This document shows positions 1 through 5,068 of a stretch of DNA of 5,712 nucleotides, in pieces. The DNA is from Candidatus Equihabitans merdae. GTDB lineage: Bacteria; Bacillota; Clostridia; Lachnospirales; Lachnospiraceae. The notes under the pieces were generated by a model. The model saw nothing but the letters and a program-made list of their open reading frames with translations, was not told where the DNA came from and ran no database searches. The DNA lies in NCBI GenBank assembly GCA_018065025.1, contig JAGHUB010000044.1:1-5712 (forward strand). Reading direction: 5' to 3'. Every line of letters starts with the position of its first letter. The stretch's first letter is position 1. Position numbers and translations under genes: made by a program.

Positions 1-72
1 GTCCTGGAATTTGTTGCGGATGTTCTGTTTTACTAATTCCGGATTCTCACGAATCAACTTAATATCGATCAT
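1..72 (-). CDS. serS: Seryl-tRNA synthetase, N-terminal fragment
   Basis: This is the first 24 codons of a gene that runs off the left edge of the window. The peptide begins MIDIKLIRENPELVKQNIRN, which matches the opening of the N-terminal tRNA-binding arm domain of bacterial seryl-tRNA synthetase. That enzyme charges tRNA-Ser (and tRNA-Sec) with serine in the cytoplasm. The ATG at 72-70 is preceded on the minus strand by a GGAAG Shine-Dalgarno site about 8 nt upstream, which supports this start. The catalytic class II domain lies outside the window, so integrity cannot be judged. The gene lies downstream of, and in the same direction as, parA-parB-DUF4446. I recall this order from Clostridia. 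No T-box motif was found in front of it. Confidence 0.88.
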   Translation of the reverse strand, partial: MIDIKLIRENPELVKQNIRNKFQD

Positions 73-307
73 AATGGATACTTCCTTTTTATGTATTAAT
101 ACCTTGTGCTAATGTCTTGTTTTGATATTATTATATATTTTTTAACTCGTCTTGAAATCCATCACGTGATGTGACGCTTAATGCTTGTTTGTACACGCAT
201 TACGTGTGTTTTACTTACTTGGTTCTTTATCAGGTGACTCTTGATTCATCACTTATTCAAAGATTTTTAAGTAACACCTTATGTATTTCGGCGTTTCGTC
301 CTATGTC
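73..307. other. Intergenic spacer between DUF4446 gene and serS
   Basis: This is 235 bp without a supportable gene. It contains the possible serS promoter, a 12-bp perfect palindrome CATCACGTGATG (160-171) that shares the TCACGTGA core of parS, and a small inverted repeat ACACG/CGTGT (192-206). I found no hairpin followed by a U-tract on the minus strand, so no intrinsic terminator separates the DUF4446 gene from serS. No T-box consensus is visible. Confidence 0.5.
130..157 (-). promoter_or_regulatory. Possible serS promoter
   Basis: On the minus strand a perfect TATAAT -10 (130-135) sits 16 bp from a weak -35, TTTCAA (152-157, three of six consensus positions). Transcription would begin near 123, giving a leader of about 50 nt before the serS ATG. 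The surrounding DNA is very AT-rich, so a chance TATAAT is possible. The -35 is poor, and readthrough from the par operon could also supply serS. Confidence 0.35.
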
Positions 308-856
308 TTACTCCGGCATCTTCTCACGAAGGTAGTTAGCGATGATTTCTTCTTCGTTGCCGTACTTCTGAGCATTGCGAAGAGCCTGGATTTCTTCATC
401 ACTAAGCATGATATAGGATTCACCGTTAACAACTTCCTTCAGATAGAGGAAGCAATTACCTTTACTGTGAATGGCATTCAGTACAAAACCGGTATTGCTC
501 TTATCCAGCATAGCCAGGGCAAATGACATCTTACCGCCTACATCATCGAAAGCATCGTACTTGGCGATACCGTACTTGGTTAAAGATTTGTCCTGAACCA
601 TGTGAATGATTTTATTTTCAGTGTTCTGTACTTCCTGTGCTTCGCTAAGCTTATCGATGAAAGCGAACTTGGAACGGAAATTTTTCTCCAGGGAGACGCC
701 ATCCATGCCGCGCATGAACTGCTTATACTGTTTCTGCATGCGCTTCATCTCATTTTTCATGGCCATCATCATAACGATCAGGACGATAGCGATGATCATA
801 AGAAGAATCAGGATAAATCCGGCGTCGATACCCATATCTGCGAATATGTTGCTCAT
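308..856 (-). CDS. DUF4446 family membrane-anchored protein
   Basis: A 182-residue protein of the DUF4446 family, whose biochemical role I do not know. Residues 12-33 form one strongly hydrophobic helix rich in Ile, Leu and Met. A positively charged amphipathic stretch follows (34-50, KNEMKRMQKQYKQF), so the rest probably faces the cytoplasm. The soluble domain shows the family's recognisable core: YDAFDDVGGKMSFALAMLD (100-118), then TGFVLNAIHS (122-131), and the C-terminal LSDEEIQAL (151-159). The start ATG overlaps the parB stop by 4 nt (ATGA). It has an AGGAG site 7 nt upstream inside the 3' end of parB, which implies translational coupling. Position in the operon suggests a role linked to ParAB, for example a membrane partner, but this is inference from neighbourhood only. 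Family assignment rests on recalled motifs. Confidence 0.87.
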   Translation of the reverse strand: MSNIFADMGIDAGFILILLMIIAIVLIVMMMAMKNEMKRMQKQYKQFMRGMDGVSLEKNFRSKFAFIDKLSEAQEVQNTENKIIHMVQDKSLTKYGIAKYDAFDDVGGKMSFALAMLDKSNTGFVLNAIHSKGNCFLYLKEVVNGESYIMLSDEEIQALRNAQKYGNEEEIIANYLREKMPE

Positions 857-2235
857 ACACCTTCTCCTTTGATATTCAAAAGAAGATCATAGATGCGTTC
901 CAGTTCTTCATCTGAATAGTATTCGATCTCAATGCGGCCTTTATGTTTGGATATCTGGTTAATAGCAACCTTAGTACCCACAACAGCACGGAGATTTGAG
1001 GCCAATTCTTCAAATACAGCCTCTCTCTGTGCATCAACCTTCTTAGCTTCCTTGGCTTTCTTGGGGTTGAGCACGGATTTAACAAGAGCTTCTGTCTGTC
1101 TGACGCTTAAATGCTGCTTGATAACCTGATCCGCCAGTTCTTTCTGCATGATTTCGTTATCAATAGCAAGCAATGTTCTGGCATGACCTTCAGAAATTTC
1201 TTCTCTAACCACCATACCCTGAACTTCTTTTGACAATTTCAGCAGACGAACTGAGTTGGCAACAGCTGCTCTGGACTTAGAAACCTTGCCGGCTACTTCG
1301 TCCTGTGTCAGGGTGAAATCATCCATTAAACGGCGATAAGCCATAGCTTCTTCGATAGGATTCAGGTCTTCACGCTGAATATTCTCGATCAGTGAGACCT
1401 CAACAGCTTCCTGGTCGGAATAATTGCGAACCAGAACCGGGATTTCCTTCAAACCGGCTGCCTTTGAAGCACGCCATCTTCTTTCACCGGCGATGATTTC
1501 GTAATAATCATCCTTGGCCTGAACCAGCAGAGGCTGGATCACGCCGTGAATCTTAATAGATTCAGCCAATTCCTTGATAGATTCATCAGAAAATGTCTTT
1601 CTGGGCTGCTCACGGTTAGGTTCAACCAGTGAAATACGAACGACATGTTCTCCTTCGGAGAATAATTTGTTCTCGTCCACAACAGGTGCGGGTGCTTCCT
1701 GGAGCGCTTCCACAATGGGCTTTACCTCTTCCACAGGAGCTGGCTGGACAATTGCCGGTGCTTCAACCTTGACAGGCTCTTCAGAAACAGTTGCTTTCAG
1801 CTCGGAAGTCTTAACAGAAACTGTTGTTGATACCTTGGCAGTCTTAGTTCCAACGGCTGCTTCTTTTGTATCTTCTATGGATTTTTTTGCTGTATCTGCA
1901 GTTACAACTGTTTTGGTAGGTGCAGGTTTCTTAACAGCAGTTTTTTTAGTTGTTGTCGTGGTCTTTACAACAGATTCTTCCTTTTCATCCTTAGTAGATG
2001 CGAAAGAATCGGGATAAGACGTTTTCTTACCTGCTTTTGAAGACTTTGAATCGCTGTTGTCGCCTTTCTTGGCTTTTTTCTTGCCTGAGCCTTCTTTTTT
2101 CTCAGATTTTGCGGGTTTTTTAGTCTCAGAACCAGACTTTGCTTCTGATTTTTCCTGAGAATTGTTCTGGTCGTTCTTAGGATCACGGATCAAAGCATCA
2201 AGACCACGTCCTAAGCCACCTCTTCTTACGGCCAT
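853..2235 (-). CDS. parB: Chromosome-partitioning protein ParB (Spo0J-like) with a long charged linker
   Basis: A parS-binding CTPase clamp that loads at parS, spreads along DNA and helps segregate the origin. In order: an N-terminal ParA-contact motif (residues 1-16, ending GLGRGLDALI); a low-complexity linker (about 20-195); the N-terminal CTP-binding/ParB domain (198-290) with EPNREQPRKTF (205-215), GERRWRA (250-256) and ENIQRE (284-289); a helix-turn-helix parS-reading domain (about 305-335, LTQDEVAGKVSKSRAAVANS); the EGHARTLLAI segment (349-358); and a C-terminal dimerisation domain (about 400-460). All key motifs look intact. At 460 residues it is far longer than typical chromosomal ParB (about 280-300), and the excess is the linker: Lys/Ser-rich at 28-72, Lys/Thr-rich at 84-143, Pro/Val/Glu-rich at 150-190. 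The start ATG overlaps the parA stop (TAATG), with GAGGAG 8 nt upstream formed by parA codons for Glu255-Glu256. Confidence 0.96.
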   Translation of the reverse strand: MAVRRGGLGRGLDALIRDPKNDQNNSQEKSEAKSGSETKKPAKSEKKEGSGKKKAKKGDNSDSKSSKAGKKTSYPDSFASTKDEKEESVVKTTTTTKKTAVKKPAPTKTVVTADTAKKSIEDTKEAAVGTKTAKVSTTVSVKTSELKATVSEEPVKVEAPAIVQPAPVEEVKPIVEALQEAPAPVVDENKLFSEGEHVVRISLVEPNREQPRKTFSDESIKELAESIKIHGVIQPLLVQAKDDYYEIIAGERRWRASKAAGLKEIPVLVRNYSDQEAVEVSLIENIQREDLNPIEEAMAYRRLMDDFTLTQDEVAGKVSKSRAAVANSVRLLKLSKEVQGMVVREEISEGHARTLLAIDNEIMQKELADQVIKQHLSVRQTEALVKSVLNPKKAKEAKKVDAQREAVFEELASNLRAVVGTKVAINQISKHKGRIEIEYYSDEELERIYDLLLNIKGEGV

Positions 2236-3011
2236 TAGTCATTCTCCTCGTTATAATAGATTACTTCTAATGCCAACAGCTGATAATTCTTAGCACCTGC
2301 TGACTTGGGATCATAATAATTGATCGGCATACCGAAGCTGGGAGCTTCAGCAAGACGGATATTTCGCGGAATCATTGCCTCATAGACACGTTCTGACAGG
2401 TTTTCTTTAACGTTAGCTACAACTTCGGCTGACAGATTTGTTCTGTTGTCATACATGGTAAAGACAATACCTTCAACAGAAAGCTTCTTGTTGAGGCGCT
2501 TTTTAACCAAGCCAATGGTCTTAAGCAGCTGTGAAAGGCCTTCAAGGGCATAGTATTCGCACTGAATAGGTACCAAAACAGAATCTGCAGCGGCCAATGC
2601 GTTCAAAGTCAACAGTGAAAGTGACGGCGGACAATCTATGATGATGTAATCGAACTGCTTTTTAACCTGTGAGATGATCTTTTTAAGGCGATATTCGCGT
2701 TCTTCGAAATCAAAAAGCTCTATTTCTGACCCTGCCAGGTCTTCATTGGAAGGAATCAGGCATAAATCATCGAATTCTGTCTTGATAATGGCATTCTTTG
2801 TCTTTAATTCCATTCCGATCAGCAAATGATAGATAGTGGAATCAAGTTCTCGACGATCAACACCCAAACCACTGGTAGTATTACCCTGAGGATCAAGGTC
2901 GATAACAAGAGTTCTTCTCTTTTCTTCAGCTAAACAAGCTGAAAGATTAATAGCGGTAGTTGACTTACCAACACCGCCCTTCTGATTGGCTATAGCAATA
3001 ACTTTGCTCAT
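2235..3011 (-). CDS. parA: Chromosome-partitioning ATPase ParA (Soj-like)
   Basis: A deviant Walker A ATPase that dimerises with ATP, binds DNA nonspecifically and is stimulated by ParB. Visible motifs are the deviant Walker A KGGVGKSTT (residues 11-19, with signature Lys11 and catalytic Lys16), the A' motif VIDLDPQGN (36-44), Walker B YIIIDCPPSL (122-131), PIQCEYYALEGL (148-159) and IPRNIRLAEAPSFG (214-227). The length of 258 residues is normal for chromosomal Soj-type proteins, and there is no N-terminal helix-turn-helix extension of the plasmid ParA (type Ia) kind. The start has an 8-nt AGGAGGTG Shine-Dalgarno site just upstream, with only 4 nt between AGGAGG and the ATG. It is the first gene of the par operon and is followed without a gap by parB. 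Intact parB and nearby parS sites make the origin-segregation role secure. Confidence 0.97.
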   Translation of the reverse strand: MSKVIAIANQKGGVGKSTTAINLSACLAEEKRRTLVIDLDPQGNTTSGLGVDRRELDSTIYHLLIGMELKTKNAIIKTEFDDLCLIPSNEDLAGSEIELFDFEEREYRLKKIISQVKKQFDYIIIDCPPSLSLLTLNALAAADSVLVPIQCEYYALEGLSQLLKTIGLVKKRLNKKLSVEGIVFTMYDNRTNLSAEVVANVKENLSERVYEAMIPRNIRLAEAPSFGMPINYYDPKSAGAKNYQLLALEVIYYNEEND

Positions 3012-3013
3012 AA

Positions 3014-3045
3014 CACCTCCTGAAACGTCTATGAGCTCTTTTCAG
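3014..3045 (-). promoter_or_regulatory. parA Shine-Dalgarno site with abutting hairpin
   Basis: The minus-strand leader carries AGGAGGTG at 3021-3014. Directly upstream, CTGAAA (3045-3040) can pair with TTTCAG (3025-3020) around a 14-nt loop. The 3' arm of this short stem overlaps the first two bases of the Shine-Dalgarno site. The stem is only 6 bp and AT-rich, so it may be weak or irrelevant. The Shine-Dalgarno site itself is clear. Confidence 0.4.
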
Positions 3046-3059
3046 AAACTTTTCCTTAT

Positions 3060-3097
3060 ATTATACCGCGCTAATTATAGCACTCACGAACTGTCAA
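3060..3097 (-). promoter_or_regulatory. parA: Promoter region of the parA-parB operon
   Basis: On the minus strand there is a perfect TTGACA (3097-3092), a TATAAT (3079-3074) preceded by TGC so that it forms an extended -10 (TGCTATAAT), and a second TATAAT (3065-3060). The TTGACA lies 12 bp from the first box and 26 bp from the second, so neither pair has the standard 17-bp spacing. The likeliest reading is an extended -10 promoter using the first TATAAT, with the start near 3067. parS site 1 ends only 8 bp upstream of TTGACA, so ParB bound there could influence transcription. Confidence 0.5.
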
Positions 3098-3104
3098 TAA
3101 TAGA

Positions 3105-3120
3105 TGTTTCACGTGAAACA
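3105..3120. promoter_or_regulatory. parS site 1
   Basis: A perfect 16-bp palindrome TGTTTCACGTGAAACA, the Bacillus-type parS sequence bound by ParB/Spo0J. It lies just upstream of the -35-like TTGACA of the parA promoter, so ParB could also regulate its own operon from here. Confidence 0.95.
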
Positions 3121-3150
3121 TTTGAAATTATGTAAATTAGTACAAATCCA

Positions 3151-3166
3151 TGTTTCACGTGAAACA
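3151..3166. promoter_or_regulatory. parS site 2
   Basis: A second perfect copy of TGTTTCACGTGAAACA, 46 bp (centre to centre) from site 1, so the two lie a little over four helical turns apart. Confidence 0.95.
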
Positions 3167-3388
3167 ATGTTTTATGCAGATGTTTGGTGAGGTGGTGTAA
3201 AGAGATTTTCTGTGTGGATTAGTTAGAGTATCTGTAGGGTGTTTCTGATCATTAATTCCTGTATTTTTCTACGTTTTTCATCTTTGATGCTTAGAATGTT
3301 TCACGCTCTCTTTTTTCACACAGTATATTTATGAAAAGGAATTTATAAGACAAAGAATTTATCATATCCACAGTCCACATATCCATAT

Positions 3389-3404
3389 TGTTTCACGTGA
3401 AACA
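3389..3404. promoter_or_regulatory. parS site 3
   Basis: A third perfect copy of TGTTTCACGTGAAACA. It is 238 bp from site 2 and immediately right of a run of ATCCACA/ATCCATA-like motifs (3364-3387). Confidence 0.95.
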
Positions 3405-3451
3405 TTACGCAATGAAGTCTATATTCTAAAATCTTTATGAAACAATCCCTT

Positions 3452-3467
3452 TGTTTCACGTGAAACA
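3452..3467. promoter_or_regulatory. parS site 4, abutting the hydrolase promoter
   Basis: A fourth perfect copy of TGTTTCACGTGAAACA. Its last base is directly adjacent to the -35 hexamer (3468-3473) of the rightward promoter, so bound ParB should touch or exclude RNA polymerase. A half-site TGAAACA lies 8 bp to its left (3438-3444). Confidence 0.95.
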
Positions 3468-3496
3468 TTGTCAGGTAAAAGCGAAAAGCATATAAT
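3468..3496 (+). promoter_or_regulatory. Sigma-A-type promoter of the hydrolase-like gene
   Basis: TTGTCA (3468-3473, five of six consensus positions), a 17-bp spacer, and a perfect TATAAT (3491-3496). Transcription should start near 3503 and give a leader of about 43 nt ending in AGGAGG (3536-3541), 4 nt before the ATG. This is the best promoter in the window. Its -35 abuts parS site 4. Confidence 0.78.
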
Positions 3497-3545
3497 ATAG
3501 GCACTAATCGTTCAATTATCATCTTGGTTCGTAATAGGAGGTTAT

Positions 3546-4796
3546 ATGAGCTTCTGTAAAACCATCAAAAAAGTAGTTATTTCTGCAGGCGCTGCTTTGG
3601 GCGCTATGTATATCACCAATAAGGTTATCGAGAATTCTCTGACAGTCAGACAGCTGACAGATTCCGATTGCCGTACTTATGAATGGTCCAATGGAGATGT
3701 TGCCTACACTGTAACAGGCAAAGGTAAACCCATTCTTCTGCTGCACAACCTGTCAGCAACAGGTTCTTCTTATGAATGGAATTACATCATTGATGCTTTG
3801 GCACACAATCGCAAAGTTTACGCCCTGGATCTGCCGGGATGTGGTCGTTCAGAGAAACCCTATCAGTCATACATCACATATTACTTTGTACAGCTGATTG
3901 AATCTTTCATCACAGATATTATCCAGGAACCTGTTGATGTTATTGTATCCGGCAATAGCTGTCCCGCAGCTATCTCTTCTGCAAACTTCTGTAAAGATAT
4001 GGTTTCCAGCCTGTGCCTGATCAATCCCTTAGATGGTGGTATCACTGAATCTGACTCCACTATCTTCACAAAAGCTCTTTCATCTCTTCTGCAGTTACCT
4101 ATTATTGGCACATTTGTCTACAATATGATGATCTGCAGAAACAGAATTGCAAAATTACTCACCGAAGGTTTCTTCTACAATCCCTTCGAAGTTGATGAAG
4201 AATTGATTCAGGCCTTCTACGAAAGCGGCCATATGAGCAGTAGTGCCGGTCGTTTCCTTCTGGCATCACAGCTTGGCGGATACATGACATCTAATACAGA
4301 ACATGCTCTTGCACAGCTTGACATGCCTATCAACATCATCCTTGGTGATGAAAGCAAGATCAATCGCGATGCTTGCGATGCCTACCTTGAAGTATCTGAT
4401 GAGATTTCTGTAGCAGAAGTTCCGGAAACAGGCTTACTTCCCCAGTTGGAAGATCCTATCACCTTCCTTCAGGTACTGAATCTCCTGCTTGATGCAGATA
4501 ATGACGCTTTCTATGCTTCAGAACCGAAAGAAGAATGCACAGAGGATACTTCCGATGAAGCTGTTGAAGAAACAGTTGAAGAAGAAATCATCGAAGAAGC
4601 ATCTGATGAAACTGAAACAGACGAGGTTACAGAAGAAGTCGTTGTAGAAACAACAGAAGAAACTTGTGCTGAAAAGGCTGCCTGCGAAGAAGCAACTGAG
4701 GAAGCTTGTGTAGAAAAAGTTGCTGACGAAGAAATCGCTACCGTCGTTGATGACGTTATCGAACCTTTTGACGATTCTGTAGAAAGCACAGATTAA
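3546..4796 (+). CDS. Alpha/beta-hydrolase-fold protein with acidic C-terminal tail, possibly catalytically inactive
   Basis: A 416-residue protein. Residues 8-28 form a short hydrophobic, glycine/alanine-rich segment that may be a membrane anchor or uncleaved signal. Residues 52-315 look like an alpha/beta hydrolase fold: PILLLHNLSATG (62-73, oxyanion-loop region), YALDLPGCGRSEKP (92-105), a nucleophile elbow GNSCP (136-140, Ser138), INIILGDES (262-270) and ETGLLPQLEDP (294-304). In active relatives the last two usually read G-x-x-D and G-H. Here these positions are Ser270 and Leu297, and the elbow's final Gly is Pro140, so the triad appears incomplete. Residues 326-416 are Glu/Asp/Thr/Val-rich with an imperfect 12-residue repeat. 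The start is fixed by AGGAGG 4 nt upstream. Its natural substrate and role are unknown. It is transcribed divergently from parA, and its promoter touches a parS site. Confidence 0.82.
   Translation: MSFCKTIKKVVISAGAALGAMYITNKVIENSLTVRQLTDSDCRTYEWSNGDVAYTVTGKGKPILLLHNLSATGSSYEWNYIIDALAHNRKVYALDLPGCGRSEKPYQSYITYYFVQLIESFITDIIQEPVDVIVSGNSCPAAISSANFCKDMVSSLCLINPLDGGITESDSTIFTKALSSLLQLPIIGTFVYNMMICRNRIAKLLTEGFFYNPFEVDEELIQAFYESGHMSSSAGRFLLASQLGGYMTSNTEHALAQLDMPINIILGDESKINRDACDAYLEVSDEISVAEVPETGLLPQLEDPITFLQVLNLLLDADNDAFYASEPKEECTEDTSDEAVEETVEEEIIEEASDETETDEVTEEVVVETTEETCAEKAACEEATEEACVEKVADEEIATVVDDVIEPFDDSVESTD
4656..4733 (+). repeat. Imperfect repeat within the acidic tail
   Basis: Residues 371-382 (EETCAEKAACEE) and 385-396 (EEACVEKVADEE) are 8 of 12 identical and lie 14 residues apart. 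Each unit contains Cys and Lys in an otherwise acidic stretch. This suggests internal duplication within the tail; the repeat is short and could be chance in low-complexity sequence. Confidence 0.5.
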
Positions 4797-4844
4797 TCCG
4801 TTGCCCAATTTTGCCAATCACAGATCTGGGTATATTAAAAAGCA

Positions 4845-4903
4845 AAAATCACCTTCTCTTTCATAATGAGTGCTATAACTTCTTATGTAAGAAAGGTGAT
4901 TTT
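4845..4903 (+). terminator. Long hairpin, probable terminator of the hydrolase-like gene
   Basis: An 11-bp perfect stem joins AAAATCACCTT (4845-4855) to AAGGTGATTTT (4893-4903). After a one-base bulge the pairing continues inward: TCTT with AAGA (4857-4860/4889-4892), CATAA with TTATG (4862-4866/4883-4887), and AGT with ACT (4869-4871/4878-4880). The total is about 23 pairs in a 59-nt structure. The plus strand ends in TTTTA, a modest U-tract. The minus strand gives a longer T-rich tail, so it may also stop transcription from the other side. It begins 48 bp after the stop codon. Confidence 0.68.
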
Positions 4904-4936
4904 ATCTGTTATTACATAAAATAATCAAACTGAGTA

Positions 4937-4965
4937 TTTTAATAACGACAGTTTAGCAATATAAT
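4937..4965 (+). promoter_or_regulatory. Possible promoter of the DUF436 gene
   Basis: A perfect TATAAT (4960-4965) lies 17 bp from a weak -35, TTTTAA (4937-4942, three of six). It sits between the terminator hairpin and the next gene, which is where a promoter is expected. Transcription from about 4972 would begin almost exactly at the 5' side of the first leader stem. Confidence 0.45.
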
Positions 4966-4972
4966 AATTTCT

Positions 4973-5050
4973 GGTGCGTTGTCGGATATTACAGCAGACG
5001 ATGTGCCCCTACATCAATAAGAGCCTACCCTCCCATAGATAAAGGGGTAG
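4973..5050 (+). ncRNA. Structured 5' leader of the DUF436 gene (candidate regulatory RNA)
   Basis: GGTGCGTTGTC (4973-4983) pairs with GACGATGTGCC (4997-5007) over 11 bp, of which four are G-U, around a 13-nt loop. A second stem joins CTACCC (5025-5030) to GGGTAG (5045-5050). An alternative pairs CCCCT (5006-5010) with AGGGG (5043-5047), which would break both stems, so two exclusive folds are possible. The G-U pairs fit an RNA made from the plus strand. It matches no riboswitch class I recognise, and no terminator stem sits between it and the gene. Function is inference. Confidence 0.4.
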
Positions 5051-5068
5051 ACAGGAAGAAGGCTATAA

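Larger units (their letters stand above)
3012..3545. other. Divergent intergenic region with clustered parS sites
   Basis: This 534-bp AT-rich region has no supportable gene on either strand; only very short open frames occur. It holds promoters for parA (left) and the hydrolase-like gene (right), four identical parS palindromes, and two half-sites: TGTTTCACG at 3297-3305 and TGAAACA at 3438-3444. It also holds near-consensus DnaA boxes at 3213-3221 and 3364-3372. It is best described as a centromere-like region. A role as replication origin is not established by what is visible. Confidence 0.75.

Noticed and set aside
73..307. T-box riboswitch upstream of serS
   Set aside because: Clostridial serS genes often carry T-box leaders, but neither the conserved T-box sequence nor its antiterminator/terminator pair is visible on the minus strand, and the space is short for one.
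281..892. Plus-strand open frames opposite the DUF4446 gene
   Set aside because: They are antisense shadows of a gene with clear family motifs, good Shine-Dalgarno site and operon coupling.
1574..2017. Plus-strand open frame of 147 codons opposite parB
   Set aside because: It is antisense to the low-complexity ParB linker. Its Ser/Thr/Val-rich product is the mirror of that biased sequence, and parB is certain on the other strand.
2235..3011. Plasmid-type partition locus
   Set aside because: ParA lacks the N-terminal helix-turn-helix extension of plasmid ParA (type Ia), parS is the Bacillus chromosomal sequence, and serS is adjacent. Plasmid or chromid origin cannot be strictly excluded but is less likely.
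3105..3467. CRISPR array or tandem repeat formed by the repeated 16-mers
   Set aside because: The repeats are perfect parS palindromes at irregular spacing (46, 238 and 63 bp between centres) with no cas genes; they are ParB sites.
3012..3545. Replication origin (oriC) in the parS region
   Set aside because: Only two DnaA boxes at 8 of 9 matches were found, with no dnaA gene and no clear unwinding element. I keep it as a weak finding, not a feature.
4511..4817. Minus-strand open frames of 92 and 99 codons opposite the acidic tail
   Set aside because: They are Ser- or Phe/Cys-rich shadows of the Glu-rich codons of the tail and show no homology signal I recognise.
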